64,000 nt of DNA from AC-32 sp963736055 (GCA_963736055.1 CAVTNM010000008.1:1798001-1862000); one strand, 5' to 3'; positions 8,192 through 18,192 are shown, counted from the first letter of the stretch. Translations and numbers: made by a program. The notes: a model not told the origin generated them from the sequence alone.

Positions 8192-9234
8192 GTGAGGCCA
8201 CGCTCCCGGGGCTCGAGACGGTCGAGCCGGTCCTGCCCGTGACGGAGCGCACTCCGTGGATCGAGCGCGGCCCCCAGAAGCGGCTGATGCTCTTTTCGGG
8301 CCGCTCCAATCCCGAGCTGGCCGAGAAGATCGCGGAAAGGCTGAACGTCAGCCTCGGCGAGGTCGAGCTGAAGACCTTCGCCAACGGCGAGACGTACGTC
8401 CGCTACGACGACTCGATCCGCGGCAGCGATGCCTTCATCATCCAGTCGGGCTCACCGCCCGTGAACGACCACCTGATCGAATTGCTGATCATGGTCCAGG
8501 CGGCCAAGCTCGCCTCCGCGAAGCGGATCACGGCGGTCGTGCCCTGGTACCCGTATTCGCGCCAGGACAAGAAGTCTCGCCCGCGCGAGCCGATCACCGC
8601 CCGCCTGGTCGCGGACTTCCTCGAGGCCGCGGGCGTCGACAGAGTCCTGACGATGGACCTCCATGCGGGCCAGATCCAGGGCTTCTTCAACGTCCCCGTC
8701 GACCACATGACGGCCCTGCCGCTGTTCGCGACCTACTTTCGCGACAAGGGCCTCTTCGGCGAGAACGTCGTCGCGGTCTCGCCCGATCCCGGCCGGGCGA
8801 AGATGGCGCGCCGCTTCGGTCAGATGCTCGAGGCCGACCTCGCGATCATGAACAAGGTGCGCCCCGAGCACGACACGGCGGAAGTGAGCGAGGTGATCGG
8901 CAACGTCGACGGGAAGGTCGCGATCATGAGCGACGACATCATCGTCACGGGCGGCACGCTGATCGCCGGCGCCAAGGCGCTGAAAGAGGCGGGCGCGACC
9001 GAGGTCTACGCCTGCGCGACGCACGGGCTCTTTCCCGGCAATGCCTTCGAGAAGATCGCCGCCAGCGATCTCTCCGAGGTCACCGTCACCGACACGGTGC
9101 CGATCGACAAGCTCAACCGCCCGGAGAAGATCAGGGACGTGTCGGTCTCGAAGCTGCTCGCGGAGACGATCTACAACGTGTTCTCCGACGACTCGGTCTC
9201 AGCGATCTTCGCGGGCGAGAACCAGCTCTTCTAG
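8188..9234 (+). CDS. prs: Ribose-phosphate pyrophosphokinase (PRPP synthetase)
   Basis: It forms phosphoribosyl pyrophosphate from ribose-5-phosphate and ATP for nucleotide, His and Trp synthesis. The fold is recognised from KRLMLFSGRSNPELAEKI, VPWYPYSRQDKKSRPREPI, the His in DLHAGQIQGFF, and the PRPP loop MSDDIIVTGGTL, which is slightly divergent from the usual DDMIDTGGT. Length is 348 residues, about 30 more than E. coli because of an N-terminal extension. ATG overlaps the glmU stop and has GGAGG upstream. The glmU-prs order is common in Gram-positives. Confidence 0.95.
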   Translation: MSEATLPGLETVEPVLPVTERTPWIERGPQKRLMLFSGRSNPELAEKIAERLNVSLGEVELKTFANGETYVRYDDSIRGSDAFIIQSGSPPVNDHLIELLIMVQAAKLASAKRITAVVPWYPYSRQDKKSRPREPITARLVADFLEAAGVDRVLTMDLHAGQIQGFFNVPVDHMTALPLFATYFRDKGLFGENVVAVSPDPGRAKMARRFGQMLEADLAIMNKVRPEHDTAEVSEVIGNVDGKVAIMSDDIIVTGGTLIAGAKALKEAGATEVYACATHGLFPGNAFEKIAASDLSEVTVTDTVPIDKLNRPEKIRDVSVSKLLAETIYNVFSDDSVSAIFAGENQLF

Positions 9235-9243
9235 AAGCCAGAG

Positions 9244-10140
9244 CTACATGGTGACCCGTTCCAGTAAGCGGGCTGTGAGTGGCATGTTCCGAGTGCGCCA
9301 CACGTGTCGCTGCTCGAAGGGCCAGGCGTAGATCGGGCTCCCGTCGCGAACCAGCTCGAGCAGGCGTGGCTCGGCGAGCTCCTCGGCGGACCATTCGTAC
9401 AGGCGCTGCAGCCGCGGCACGATTACTGCGTAGTCGAGCATCCGGCCAAGACGCTGCTCATCGGCGATGTAGCGCTCGACATCAAGCCCGAGCGGATAGC
9501 GGTTTGGCATCACTCGGCGGAGTGAGAGGAACACCCCGGCCACTCCCAGGCGGGGGTCGCCGAGGCGGCCGAGCGGGGCCAACCGGCCCAGGGCCAGGCA
9601 CGGAGCGTTGACGAGTGCATGCGCGTAGAGGACGCGTGCCAGTGCGACGTTCATGAAGAAGCGCTCCGGCACACTTTCTGCCTCAGCGAGATTCCGGTGC
9701 TCCAGATAGCCGCCCACGATGCTCGCGTTGTGCGCTCGGTACCAGTTGCGCCCCGTCGGGCTCGCGCTGAACTCCAGCCAGAGCCGCACGGCCCGCGACG
9801 ACGGCTCTCCGGCCAACCCGCCCAGCAGTCCTACCGCTTCGCATCCGTCCCGCAGCAGGCGCTCGTTCATCGCGCGCCACCACACGCTGCCGGGCGGTGA
9901 CGCGTCGAGCGGGTTGAGAAGGCCGCGCTGCGCCTGCCAGCGCATGAACGACAATGCCGCCCGTCGGAACGGCACGTGTCGGGGCGCGCGTCCCGTCGGC
10001 CCGTGGAAGAGCCGTGCCATCAATGCAAGACGCGCCGCCGGATCGTCGCGCACGCCCGCGACCTGCGCTTCAGCAGAAGCGAGCGCGCGTGTGTGGTGGC
10101 TCATCGCCGAGTCGGCCAAAGTCCCAAGCTCTTCTAGCAC
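9244..10140 (-). CDS. Conserved hypothetical protein
   Basis: Not recognised with certainty. The 298-residue soluble protein is helix-rich, with many Arg/Leu/Trp residues, blocks such as PPGSVWWRAMNERLLRDG and SPTGRNWYRAHNASIV, and a His/Trp-rich tail. No signal peptide or long membrane segment is evident. It is convergent with prs, with 9 nt between the stops. Upstream is a 330-nt gap, so it is probably transcribed alone. Codon bias matches its neighbours. Confidence 0.6.
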   Translation of the reverse strand: MLEELGTLADSAMSHHTRALASAEAQVAGVRDDPAARLALMARLFHGPTGRAPRHVPFRRAALSFMRWQAQRGLLNPLDASPPGSVWWRAMNERLLRDGCEAVGLLGGLAGEPSSRAVRLWLEFSASPTGRNWYRAHNASIVGGYLEHRNLAEAESVPERFFMNVALARVLYAHALVNAPCLALGRLAPLGRLGDPRLGVAGVFLSLRRVMPNRYPLGLDVERYIADEQRLGRMLDYAVIVPRLQRLYEWSAEELAEPRLLELVRDGSPIYAWPFEQRHVWRTRNMPLTARLLERVTM

Positions 10141-10467
10141 CGGACCGTAGCCGCCCGACAGGTGCTCGGAAGTGGTCGTGCGCCGGCTACTACCGTCGAG
10201 AGCGGTGACGCGGAAAGCCGTGGTGTGCCGGGAGTGCGACCCGCGACTGCTGGTGGATCACAGTGTGACCGCTAGTTGGCGGCAGGCCGGCGACCGCGTT
10301 GGGGGCAGCCAGCCCCACGAGCGTCAGGCCGAGGATCACGATCCCGCGCAGCACGGTCTGAGCGTAGGCGAGAAGCGCCGCCTTCGACTACCCCTTTCGG
10401 GTCGAATCGACGCCGGTCGGTGGGATTTGCATAATCCAGGCTCGGGAGGGCACGTAAGGGGAGTCTG
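10141..10467. other. Intergenic region, possible small secreted peptide on minus strand
   Basis: About 330 nt between a minus-strand gene and a plus-strand gene. The only suggestive content is a minus-strand frame from GTG at 10354 to TAG ending at 10190 (54 codons). Its first 22 residues, VLRGIVILGLTLVGLAAPNA, resemble a signal peptide. It has no Shine-Dalgarno sequence and a featureless tail, so I do not call it a gene. Promoters for both flanking genes presumably lie here. Confidence 0.3.
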
Positions 10468-12262
10468 ATGGGGCGAGACTCAGCGCGGAGAATCTCACGG
10501 CGGCTGCTCCGGTTCGGAGCGCTCGCTGTCGCGACCTCCTGTGTCGGCGGCTCGGTGGCGCAGGCCAGCCCGAATCTCCTGTTCGGGTTCACCGACAACG
10601 CCCCGTTCGCGGCGGGCACGCAGGCGACCGGGCCGGCCCTCGCGCTCGGTGCTCGCGGCTTCGCCTACATGCTGGTCTGGAGCCACGGGAAGACCTACCC
10701 GACTCAGGACGAGGTGCGGGGGCTCACCCGGGCGATCGTCGCCTCCGCGGGCGCGCGCGTGGTCCTGGTCGTTCGGACGACCGGGTCGGACACCCCGCTC
10801 ACGGATGTCGCACGCCAGGACTTCTGCGCCTACGCCCTGAACACCGTCAAGCGGTTTCCGACGATCAACGACGTGGTGATCGGGAACGAGGCCAACGCGC
10901 CGTATTTCTGGCGCCCGCAGTACAACCCGGACGGCTCGAGCGCCTCTCCCGGCGCGTACGAGACGCTGCTCGCCCGCTGCTACGACGTCCTGCATGGGTT
11001 CAGGGCCGGGATCGACGTCGCCGCGCCGGGGACGAGCCCGCACGGAAACGACAACCCGTACGCGAAGGACAACATCTCGCACTCGCCGATCACCTTCATC
11101 GAGGGCGTTGCCGCCGCGTACCGCAAGAGCGGCCGTACGCGGCGGATCTTCGACACGGTCGTGCACCACCCGTACGGCGACAACAACGCCGAGCGGCCCT
11201 TCGCGATGCACCCCGGCCCGTACTTCGTCGGGCGAGGGTGACTGGAACAAGCTCGTGGCGACCTACCAGCAGGCCTTCGCCGGCACGCCTCAGGCGGTCC
11301 CCGGCCGTTGCCTCCCGCCCGGCCCCTGCGTCCCGATCTGGTACCTCGAGGCGGGCTTCCAGACCCTGCCTCGGCCGGGAGCCTACTTCGGCCCCGAGAA
11401 CGTTCTGACCATTCCCGACGTCAGCGGCCTGGCCGATTCGCCCACGCCGCTCGTGACGAGCCCGGCGCCCGACCAGGCGACCCAGCTCCGGTACGCCCTC
11501 CGCCTCGCCTACTGCCAGCCGTACGTCGAGGCGGTCTTCAATTTCCTGATCAAGGACGACGCCAACCTGCTCGGGTACCAGTCCGGGATCCTCTGGGCCG
11601 ACTGGCGACCGAAGGGCTCCTATGCGGCTCTCGGCTCGGTCGTGAGCCAGCTGGCCGCGGGGAAGGTCTCGTGCGCCGCTCCGGGCTCGCCTCCGTCGCT
11701 CACCGCGCAGTACCTCGGCGGGCCGCCCCGGGTGGCGCTCCGCTGGGGTGGATCGTCGAGCGCGATCGGCGTGTCCGGCTACAACGTCTACCGCAACGGG
11801 GTCGAGCTCGGCACGACAACGGCTCGCACCTATCTCGACTCCGGCGTGACGGCACGCGGCAAGTACCGGTACACCGTCCGCGGCTACGACGCCGCGGGCC
11901 AGACCGGTGCGGCGTCTGCCGTGTCCGTGCCCTCGGCTTCGGCACGCGCCGCCGCACGGGCCGCCGCGGCCCGCGCTGCCGCAGCCGCTGCGGCGCGGGC
12001 TGCAGGGTCGCACTCCTGCGCTCCCCTCCACGTGCGCACCGGCCAGAGGTCGAAGCAGCGAGCGTTCGGCGTCCGGATCGTGCGCGGGCGCGTGTCGTGC
12101 CTGAAGGCGAGCAAGACCCTCAAGACGTTCATGACGAGACATCGGTCCCCGAAACGCTGGCGCTGCGTGTTGCCTCACGGGCTCGCGACCTGGGCGGCCA
12201 CCTGCAGCCAGGGCGCGCGCAAGCAGCCCCGCGTCGTCGTCCGCGCCGCACGGATGCGCTAG
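10468..12262 (+). pseudogene. Secreted glycoside-hydrolase-like protein, one frameshift
   Basis: Likely an extracellular clan-A-type TIM-barrel glycosidase with a C-terminal fibronectin-III-like domain. A signal peptide covers residues 1-32. VVIGNEAN (acid/base Glu) and WYLEAGFQT (nucleophile Glu) are spaced as in such enzymes. A fnIII-like segment with GYNVYRNGVELGTTTARTY follows, then an Ala/Arg-rich linker and a basic Cys-containing tail. An extra G in GTCGGGCGAG near 11232 breaks the frame (stop at 11239-11241). Deleting it restores YFVGEGDWNK and a 597-residue protein. Substrate unknown. The lesion looks like a homopolymer error. Confidence 0.7.
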
Positions 12263-12267
12263 CCCGC

Positions 12268-13359
12268 TCAGGCGGTGAGCGAGTCGTACACGCGGCGCTG
12301 GAAGGCGGCGACGAGCTGCTCGCTCTCGGGCATCAGCCGGCCCTGGGTGACCGCGCGAGAGTCGAGCCCGCGCTGAACGCCTCTCACTAGCGCGACGTCC
12401 TCGGTCGCCACCTGTGTGTCGAAGGCGATCGACTCCTCGATCCGCTCCTCGGAGACATCCGCGCCGAAGAAGTAGTCGGTCGCCTCGACCGTCGAGTGAG
12501 CGGCACGCGGCACCCAGCGCTCGATCGAGACGTTCTGTGGGCCCGGCGAGATGTTGATCGTCGTGTTCGGCCAGAGGAAGTGGTAATGGGACTGGCGCAT
12601 GTCGTCTCCGTGGGCCTCCTCGCGAAGCGGGCCCACCTGGCTCGAGACCAGCCCCTCGACCGAGAGCCGATAGGCGTCGGGGTCGATGTCGATCACCTTG
12701 CTGAAGCCGGGATGCGCCACAGGGCAGTGGTAGCACTCGAGGTAGTTCTCCAGAGCCACCTTCCAGTTCACCTGCTGCTCCCAGGGGACGTGGGAGTGGA
12801 AGCGGAGGTTGTCGAGGTCGAGGCCGCTGCCTGCGATCGTCTCCGGCAGGACGCCGAGCGCCTCGGACAGCTCGGACGCGTCGGGATCGGGATTCACGAA
12901 GACGAAGGGGCCCCAGGTGTCGACCGCGATCGGGAGCAGCGACAACTCGGAGGCGTCGAAGCCCGGCTCGCGCTCCGACCGGGGTGCACGGCGCAGCGAC
13001 CCGTCCAGCTCGTAGGTCCACGCGTGGTAGGGGCACTGGAGCGTCTTGCGGCAGCCGCTGCCCTCCGCTACGACGTGGCCGCGGTGGCGGCAGACGTTGA
13101 CGAACGCCCGCAGCTCGCCGTCGGCTGCGCGAGTCACGACGACCGGGATGTGCCCGGCTTCCGAGGCGTAGAAGCTCCCGGGCTCTGCGACGTGCTCGGT
13201 GGGCCCCGCGTACTGCCAGGCCGACGCGAACACGCGCTCGCGCTCCAGCTCGAGCACCGCGGGCTCCGAGTACCACGAGGCCGGCAGCGTCCAGCCTTCC
13301 TCGAGCGGTCGCGGGACCGCGGGCAGCTGTTGGATCCTCTGGGTGTCGAGCGCCGTCAA
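12268..13359 (-). CDS. Rieske non-heme iron oxygenase, alpha subunit
   Basis: Terminal oxygenase that would use electrons from a reductase to hydroxylate or demethylate a small substrate. Rieske ligands are CRHRGH (Cys90, His92) and CPYHAW (Cys109, His112). The mononuclear iron site NYLECYHCPVAHP has His211 and His216. Length is 363 residues. The architecture resembles choline, glycine betaine and carnitine monooxygenase alpha subunits, so a quaternary-amine substrate is my inference. No reductase gene is adjacent. It starts at TTG and is divergent from a TetR regulator with a palindromic operator between them. Confidence 0.85.
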   Translation of the reverse strand: MTALDTQRIQQLPAVPRPLEEGWTLPASWYSEPAVLELERERVFASAWQYAGPTEHVAEPGSFYASEAGHIPVVVTRAADGELRAFVNVCRHRGHVVAEGSGCRKTLQCPYHAWTYELDGSLRRAPRSEREPGFDASELSLLPIAVDTWGPFVFVNPDPDASELSEALGVLPETIAGSGLDLDNLRFHSHVPWEQQVNWKVALENYLECYHCPVAHPGFSKVIDIDPDAYRLSVEGLVSSQVGPLREEAHGDDMRQSHYHFLWPNTTINISPGPQNVSIERWVPRAAHSTVEATDYFFGADVSEERIEESIAFDTQVATEDVALVRGVQRGLDSRAVTQGRLMPESEQLVAAFQRRVYDSLTA

Positions 13360-13380
13360 CCTCGGTTCCTCTCCTGGGCC

Positions 13381-13394
13381 TGACCGTACGGTCA
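13381..13394. promoter_or_regulatory. Perfect palindrome, probable TetR-family operator
   Basis: TGACCGTACGGTCA is a perfect 14-bp inverted repeat in the 69-bp gap between the Rieske oxygenase and the tetR-type gene. Its symmetry and length fit known TetR-family operators. It could repress both divergent units. Confidence 0.65.
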
Positions 13395-13428
13395 GTCAGG
13401 ATATCCGCGCCGCCGTGAATGGGTCAAG

Positions 13429-14028
13429 ATGACGACCGTGAGCGCCACCGTCCCGGCCAGCGAGCGCGTCGACGAGATTCTGGAGGCGGCATGCCGGGTC
13501 GTCGTGCGAGACGGTGCGCACGGGCTGCGGATGGCCGCCGTGGCCGAGGAGGCGGGCGTCTCCAAGGCGCTCGTGCACTACTACTTCGCCACGCGCCGCG
13601 ACCTGCTCCGGCATGCGTTCTCGCGGTCGGACGAGAGCTGGCAGGCCGCGCTCGCGGAGAGGTTGGCGGAGGTCTCGACGGGAGCGGAGCGGGTCGAGCG
13701 TGCGCTCCTGATGGGCGTCGAGCCGCAGGAGCCGTTCGCCGGCCACCGGGCTCTCTGGAACGAGGTCTGGAGCAGCCTGCGCTTCGACGACGAGCTTCGG
13801 CCGCTGGTCGAGGCGTCGTACCGGAGCTGGCTCAAACGGCTCACCATGCTCGTCGAGGAGGGTCGTCGTGACGGCTCGATCGACCCCGCGGTCGAGGCGA
13901 AGCCGGCGGCGTGGCGGCTCGCGGCGGTCGGTGACGGCATCGACTCGATGCTCTACCTGCGGCTGATCGGCTGGGAGAAGGCGCGGGAGCTCCTCTTCGC
14001 GAGCATTCGGCGTGAGCTGACCGGGTGA
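13429..14028 (+). CDS. TetR/AcrR-family transcriptional regulator
   Basis: DNA-binding repressor that responds to a small ligand. The helix-turn-helix is at about residues 30-60 (MAAVAEEAGVSKALVHYYFATRRDLLRHAF), typical of TetR N-terminal domains. The C-terminal ligand domain of about 140 residues is divergent. Total length is 199. It is divergent from the Rieske oxygenase, with a 14-bp palindrome just upstream. Its stop overlaps the start of the amine oxidase as GTGA, so it probably controls an amine catabolic unit and itself. Confidence 0.9.
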   Translation: MTTVSATVPASERVDEILEAACRVVVRDGAHGLRMAAVAEEAGVSKALVHYYFATRRDLLRHAFSRSDESWQAALAERLAEVSTGAERVERALLMGVEPQEPFAGHRALWNEVWSSLRFDDELRPLVEASYRSWLKRLTMLVEEGRRDGSIDPAVEAKPAAWRLAAVGDGIDSMLYLRLIGWEKARELLFASIRRELTG

Positions 14029-15416
14029 CGGACGTTCTCGTCCTCGGCGCCGGCCTCGCCGGGCTCGCCGCGGCCCGCGACCTCGCGGCCGGAGGCGCCG
14101 ACGTGGTCGTCCTGGAGGCGCGCGCACGCGTGGGCGGCCGCGTCGAGCAGGTGCCGCTCGACGGCGGCCGGCCGGTACAGCTCGGCGGCGAGGTCGTCGG
14201 CCCGGTGCACACCTCGTACCTCGAGCTCGTGGACGAGCTCGGGCTGACCCTCGAGCCGAGCTACGTGGCGGTTCGGGGAGAGACGACGTACGACCTCTAC
14301 GACGGCGTCGTGCGCGGCGACGACTTCCCGTACCGGAACGGCGCCGAGCGCGAGGACTACGAGCGGGTCGAGCGGAAGTGGGGGGAGCTCGTCGCCACGG
14401 TCGATCCGGACGATCCGTGGAGGCATGCGGACGCCTCGCGGCTCGACCGCGCGTCGATCGGACAGTGGCTGCGCGCGGTGGGCGCCCTGCCCTCCACGAT
14501 CAGGCGGCTCGTGGTCGGGTCGCTCTCGCTCGCCGACGGCTCGATCGAGCACAGCTCGCTGCTCGCGGAGCTGCGGAAATCGGCCGCGGTGGACGAGCAG
14601 GAGTTCTACTCGCATGAGCGCTGGGAGTCGTTCCAGGTCGCGGAGGGGAGCGCCGAGGTCGCGGAGCGGCTCGCCGCCGGGCTCGGCGAGCGCGTCCGGC
14701 TCGAGTCGGAGGTCGAGCGCGTCAGGGTCGGGCGGACCTGCAGCGTCGTCCTGGCGAGCGGCGAGGAGCTGGCTGCGGAGGCGATCGTGTGCGCGCTCCC
14801 GGCTCCCGTCGCCGCCCGGATGGAGATCGACGGCGTCGAGCCCGAGCGCATCCGCTCGCTGCGGCGCCAGCGGCATGCCCTCGCGGCGAAGGTCGTCGCC
14901 GTCTACCCCCGGTCGGTGTGGGCCGACGTGGGCGCGAACGGCCTCGCGGAAGGCGAGCACGTCCTCGGCTCGACGTGGCCCCAGCGCGAGGGTGTTCTGT
15001 CCGCGCTCGTGCCGCCCGAGCGGGTTGCCTACCTGCTGGCGCTGACCGACGACGACCGCGACGAGGTTGTCCGGGACGAGCTCGAGCGCATGTACGGGCC
15101 GGTGGCGCGCGGGACGGCCGCCATCCACCACCGGCTCTGGGCGACCGACCCGTTCACGCGCGGCTACGTCACGCACTGGTGGCCCGGGGACGTGCTGAGG
15201 GTCGGCCCGCTCCACGGCACCCACGCGCCGCCGTTCTACGTCTGCGGGTCCGACCAGTGGGTCGCGGGCTACCTCGAGGGCGCCGTGTCCACCGGGCGAT
15301 CGGCCGCGTCGGCCGCGCTCTCGGCGCGTCGCGGCTCCTCCTCCGCGGAGGCGCGAGCACGCGCAGCGCGTCGGGCGGCAGGTAGAGCGTCACCGGCGTC
15401 CCCTCCTCGAGCCTGA
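14025..15416 (+). CDS. Flavin-containing amine oxidase
   Basis: FAD enzyme that oxidises an amine to an aldehyde with release of ammonia and peroxide. The dinucleotide loop VLGAGLAGLAAARDL is at residues 5-19, VVLEARARVGGR follows, and the C-terminal FAD contact is GYLEGAVSTGRSAA. Length is 463. The last 45 residues are Arg/Ala/Ser-rich and run past the usual family end, overlapping the 3' end of the convergent potA remnant, so the real stop may be displaced by an indel. The polyamine-type transporter next door suggests putrescine or a related amine, which is inference. Confidence 0.85.
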   Translation: MTDVLVLGAGLAGLAAARDLAAGGADVVVLEARARVGGRVEQVPLDGGRPVQLGGEVVGPVHTSYLELVDELGLTLEPSYVAVRGETTYDLYDGVVRGDDFPYRNGAEREDYERVERKWGELVATVDPDDPWRHADASRLDRASIGQWLRAVGALPSTIRRLVVGSLSLADGSIEHSSLLAELRKSAAVDEQEFYSHERWESFQVAEGSAEVAERLAAGLGERVRLESEVERVRVGRTCSVVLASGEELAAEAIVCALPAPVAARMEIDGVEPERIRSLRRQRHALAAKVVAVYPRSVWADVGANGLAEGEHVLGSTWPQREGVLSALVPPERVAYLLALTDDDRDEVVRDELERMYGPVARGTAAIHHRLWATDPFTRGYVTHWWPGDVLRVGPLHGTHAPPFYVCGSDQWVAGYLEGAVSTGRSAASAALSARRGSSSAEARARAARRAAGRASPASPPRA

Positions 15417-16421
15417 TCGGCAGCGGGCTGCCGTCGTTCGAGATCGTCGCCTTGAGCAGTTTCCCGCCCAGGACCCTGACGTGCACCTCGTGCAGGCCGC
15501 CGAGGAAGACCGCGCGCTCGACCAGCCCGGGAAGGCGGTTGTCGCCGGCGCGTTCCGTGCGCCTCGATCCCGATCCGCTCCGGCCTGATCATCGCCTTCA
15601 CCTCGCCCCGCGAGCCGATCTCGCCCTGCTCGGCGCGGAAGTCGCGCTCGCCGATCCTCAGGCTGCACGCGCCTCCGTCGGCGGTCGCTTCGGCGTCGAG
15701 CAGGTTGGAGACGCCGAGAAAGTCCGCCACGAACGTCGTGCGCGGCTCCTCGTAGACCTCCCGCGGCGAGCTCGCCTGCTCGACCCGGCCGATGTTCATC
15801 ACCGCGACCCGGTCGCTCATCGTCAGCGCCTCTTCCTGGTCGTGCGTCACGAACACGAACGTGACCCCGAGATCCGCCTGGATCGCCTTCAGCTCGACCT
15901 GCAGGTCCTTGCGCAGCCGGGCGTCCAGCGCTCCCAGCGGCTCGTCCAGCAGGAGCACGCGCGGCATGAGGACGAGCGCACGGGCGAGCGCGACTCGCTG
16001 CTGCTGTCCGCCCGAGAGCTGCTCGGGCTTGCGCTCCGCGAACTCGGTCAGCCGGACGAGCTCCAGGATCCCCTTCACCTTGCGCCGTCGCTCCTCCTTG
16101 TTCAGGCGCTGGTACTTGAGCCCGAAGCCGACGTTCTCCGCGACGTCCAGGTGCGGGAAGAGCGCGTAGCTCTGGAAGACGGTGTTCACGTTCCGCTTGT
16201 GCGGCGGCACGCGGGCGACGTCGGTGCCGTCGAGCACGATCCGCCCGCTCGTCGGCTGCTCGAAGCCGGCGATCATGCGCAGCGTCGTGGTCTTGCCGCA
16301 GCCCGGACGGGCCGAGCAGCGTGAAGAACTCGCCCGGCGGCATGTGCAGGTCGATCCCGTCGACCGCGACGGCCTCGCCGAACGTCTTCGTCAGCTCCTC
16401 GAGCCGGATCTCCCCGTCCAC
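15169..16421 (-). pseudogene. potA: Spermidine/putrescine-type ABC transporter ATPase, two frameshifts
   Basis: Nucleotide-binding subunit of a polyamine-type importer. Starting from GTG at 16421, MDGEIRLEELTKTFGEAV is followed by LLGPSG, where one extra G near 16303 breaks the Walker A; removing it restores GPSGCGKTT. The second frame carries QLSGGQQQRVALARAL, LLLDEPLGALDARL and FVTHDQEEA. A second break near 15550 moves the TOBE domain (VHVRVLGGKLL, VTLYLPPDAL) to the third frame. The 3' end past about 15350 is uncertain and overlaps the amine oxidase gene. Both lesions look like single-base errors. Confidence 0.75.
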
Positions 16422-16424
16422 GCC

Positions 16425-17277
16425 CTAGACCTCCAGGGTGGCGACGGCGGCGGCCTCGCTGCCGCCGGCGAAGCGCCGGTAGACGAGGAGCGCGAGCGTG
16501 AGCGTCGCCAGCGTGATCACGAGCGCGACGGTAGCGAGTGCGTTCAGCGCCGGCGTCGGTGCGCCGCGTGCGCTGGCGTAGAGCAGCATCGAGACCGTCG
16601 TGGTGCTCGAGTTGCCGGCGAGGTACTGGGTCACGACGAAGTCGTCGATCGAGAGCGCGAACGCGATCGCTGCGCTCGCGACGATCGCCGGGGCGAGCAT
16701 CGGCAGCACCACGCGCTGGAGCTGGTCCCGCGGAGGCGCCCCGAGGTCGGCAGCGGCCTCCTCGTACTCGCGGCCGATCGAGACCAGCCGCCCGCGGACG
16801 ATCACGACGACGTAGGAGAGCGTGAACGTCACCTGGCCGATCGCCTGCGCGGGCGTTCCGAGCCCGATCCCCGGGAAGACGCGCAGGAAGAGCAGCAGGA
16901 GCGCGACGCCCATCACGATCTCCGGCGTCACGAGCGGGAGCAGCATCACGGTGTTGATCGTGCCGCCGCCCGGACCCCGCCAGCGCTGCAGGCCCAGCGC
17001 CAGGGCGACTCCGAGCGGCGACGCAGACGGCGACGCAGATCACGGCCAGGATCAGCGTGTGCTTGAGCGCGCCCTGGAGGGAGGGATCGTGGAAGACGCT
17101 CCCGGCCGAGCCGGTGAACCAGCGGAACGAGAACCCCTGCCAGCTGGTGCGCGAGCGGCCGTTGTTGAACGCGAACAGGATCGCGATCGCGACCGGGACG
17201 ATCGACCAGAGGATGTAGAGGACCGTGATCACGACGAGCCCGCGCGGCTTGGCCCACGGGTTGCGGAGCCAGCTCAC
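16425..17277 (-). pseudogene. potC: Polyamine-type ABC transporter permease PotC, one frameshift
   Basis: Inner-membrane permease of the MetI family. The GTG at 17277 gives SWLRNPWAKPRGLVV and a first membrane helix (LYILWSIVPVAIAILFAF). The frame breaks near 17030, after ICVAVCVA. The remainder from MMLLPLVTPEIVMGVALLLL to the stop at 16425 is in another frame. It includes the permease loop EYEEAAADLGAPPRDQLQRVVLPMLAP, which contacts the ATPase. The start overlaps a TGA that would end potB if one base were removed upstream. Confidence 0.75.
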
Positions 17278-18191
17278 TGTCTCGGCGGTCTCCCCGGCCT
17301 GCCGGGTCGTGCGCAGGTAGTAGAACATCAGCAGGAGCAGCACCGCCGCGAGCAGCATCGTCAGCACCGCGCCGGTCACCTTCTCGGAGCCCTGACGTGT
17401 GAACTGGTCGATCTGGTTGCCGATCAGGTTCGTCTTCGTGGAGGCCGAGACGAGGTCGGGCGTGTAGTAGTCGCCGAACATCGGCAGGGCGACGAGCACG
17501 CAGCCGGCGAGGATCCCGGGCATCGAGAGCGGCAGCGTCACGCGCCGGAACGCGCTGAACGGGCTCGCGCCGAGATCGCGCGCCGCCTCGATCTGCCGCT
17601 GGTCGATCCGGTCGAGCGCCGCGAACAGCGGCAGGATCAGGAACGGGATGTAGCCGTAGACGAACGCGATGATCACGGTCGAGCTCTGCCCGTCGAGCCA
17701 GCCGCCTCGGGCGGAGAGCAGCCCGAGCCCGAGGAACAGCCGCTCGATCCCGAGGTCGTGGAGGATCCTCGTGCCCCAGCCGTCCGGCGAGAGCAGGTTG
17801 ATCCAGGCGAGCATCCGCATCAGGTAGTTGATCCAGAACGGCACGACCAGCAGGAGCAGGACGAGCCCCTTCCAGCGGCCGCTGTGGCGCGCCGCGAAGT
17901 AGGCGACGGGATAGCCGATCAGGAGCGAGAGGGCCATCGCGATCGCGACGAACTCGATCGTGCGGATCGAGACACGGTCAGGAACTGCTCGCCGTGCCAG
18001 ATGTTGCGCAGCACCTCGAGCGACGTAGCCGACGTTCCAGTCGAGCGGGTTCCAGAACGGCACCGGCTGGGAGAGCGAGTCCTGGTTGCCGAACGCGACC
18101 GCGATGACTGCGTAGAAGGAGACGAGGAAGAAGATCGAGAGCCACACGACGCCGGGAAGGGCGAGCAGCCGCCAGGTCCAGCGCGACCCAT
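17274..18191 (-). pseudogene. potB: Polyamine-type ABC transporter permease PotB, frameshifted
   Basis: First permease of the transporter. The ATG at 18191 lies 1 nt after the potD stop. One break just after the start separates it from RLLALPGVVWLSIFFLVSFY. Two compensating breaks near 18020 and 17972 interrupt the first periplasmic loop. The core is then intact with five membrane helices and the loop EAARDLGASPFSAFRRVTLP. The frame runs on into potC without a stop. A TGA at 17276-17274, one base out of frame and overlapping the potC GTG, suggests another indel near 17290. Confidence 0.75.
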
Positions 18192-18192
18192 C

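Noticed and set aside
10190..10354. A 54-codon secreted peptide gene on the minus strand
   Set aside because: It has a hydrophobic start but no ribosome binding site, promoter or recognisable mature part; kept only as a note.
11239..11241. TGA as a selenocysteine codon or programmed frameshift site in the glycosidase-like gene
   Set aside because: Simple deletion of one G in a GGG run restores a perfect reading frame. No SECIS-like or slippery-site structure was recognised.
16425..18147. A natural PotB-PotC fusion permease
   Set aside because: A TGA overlapping the potC GTG exists one base out of frame, and neighbouring segments have several indels. A lost stop is therefore more likely than a fusion.
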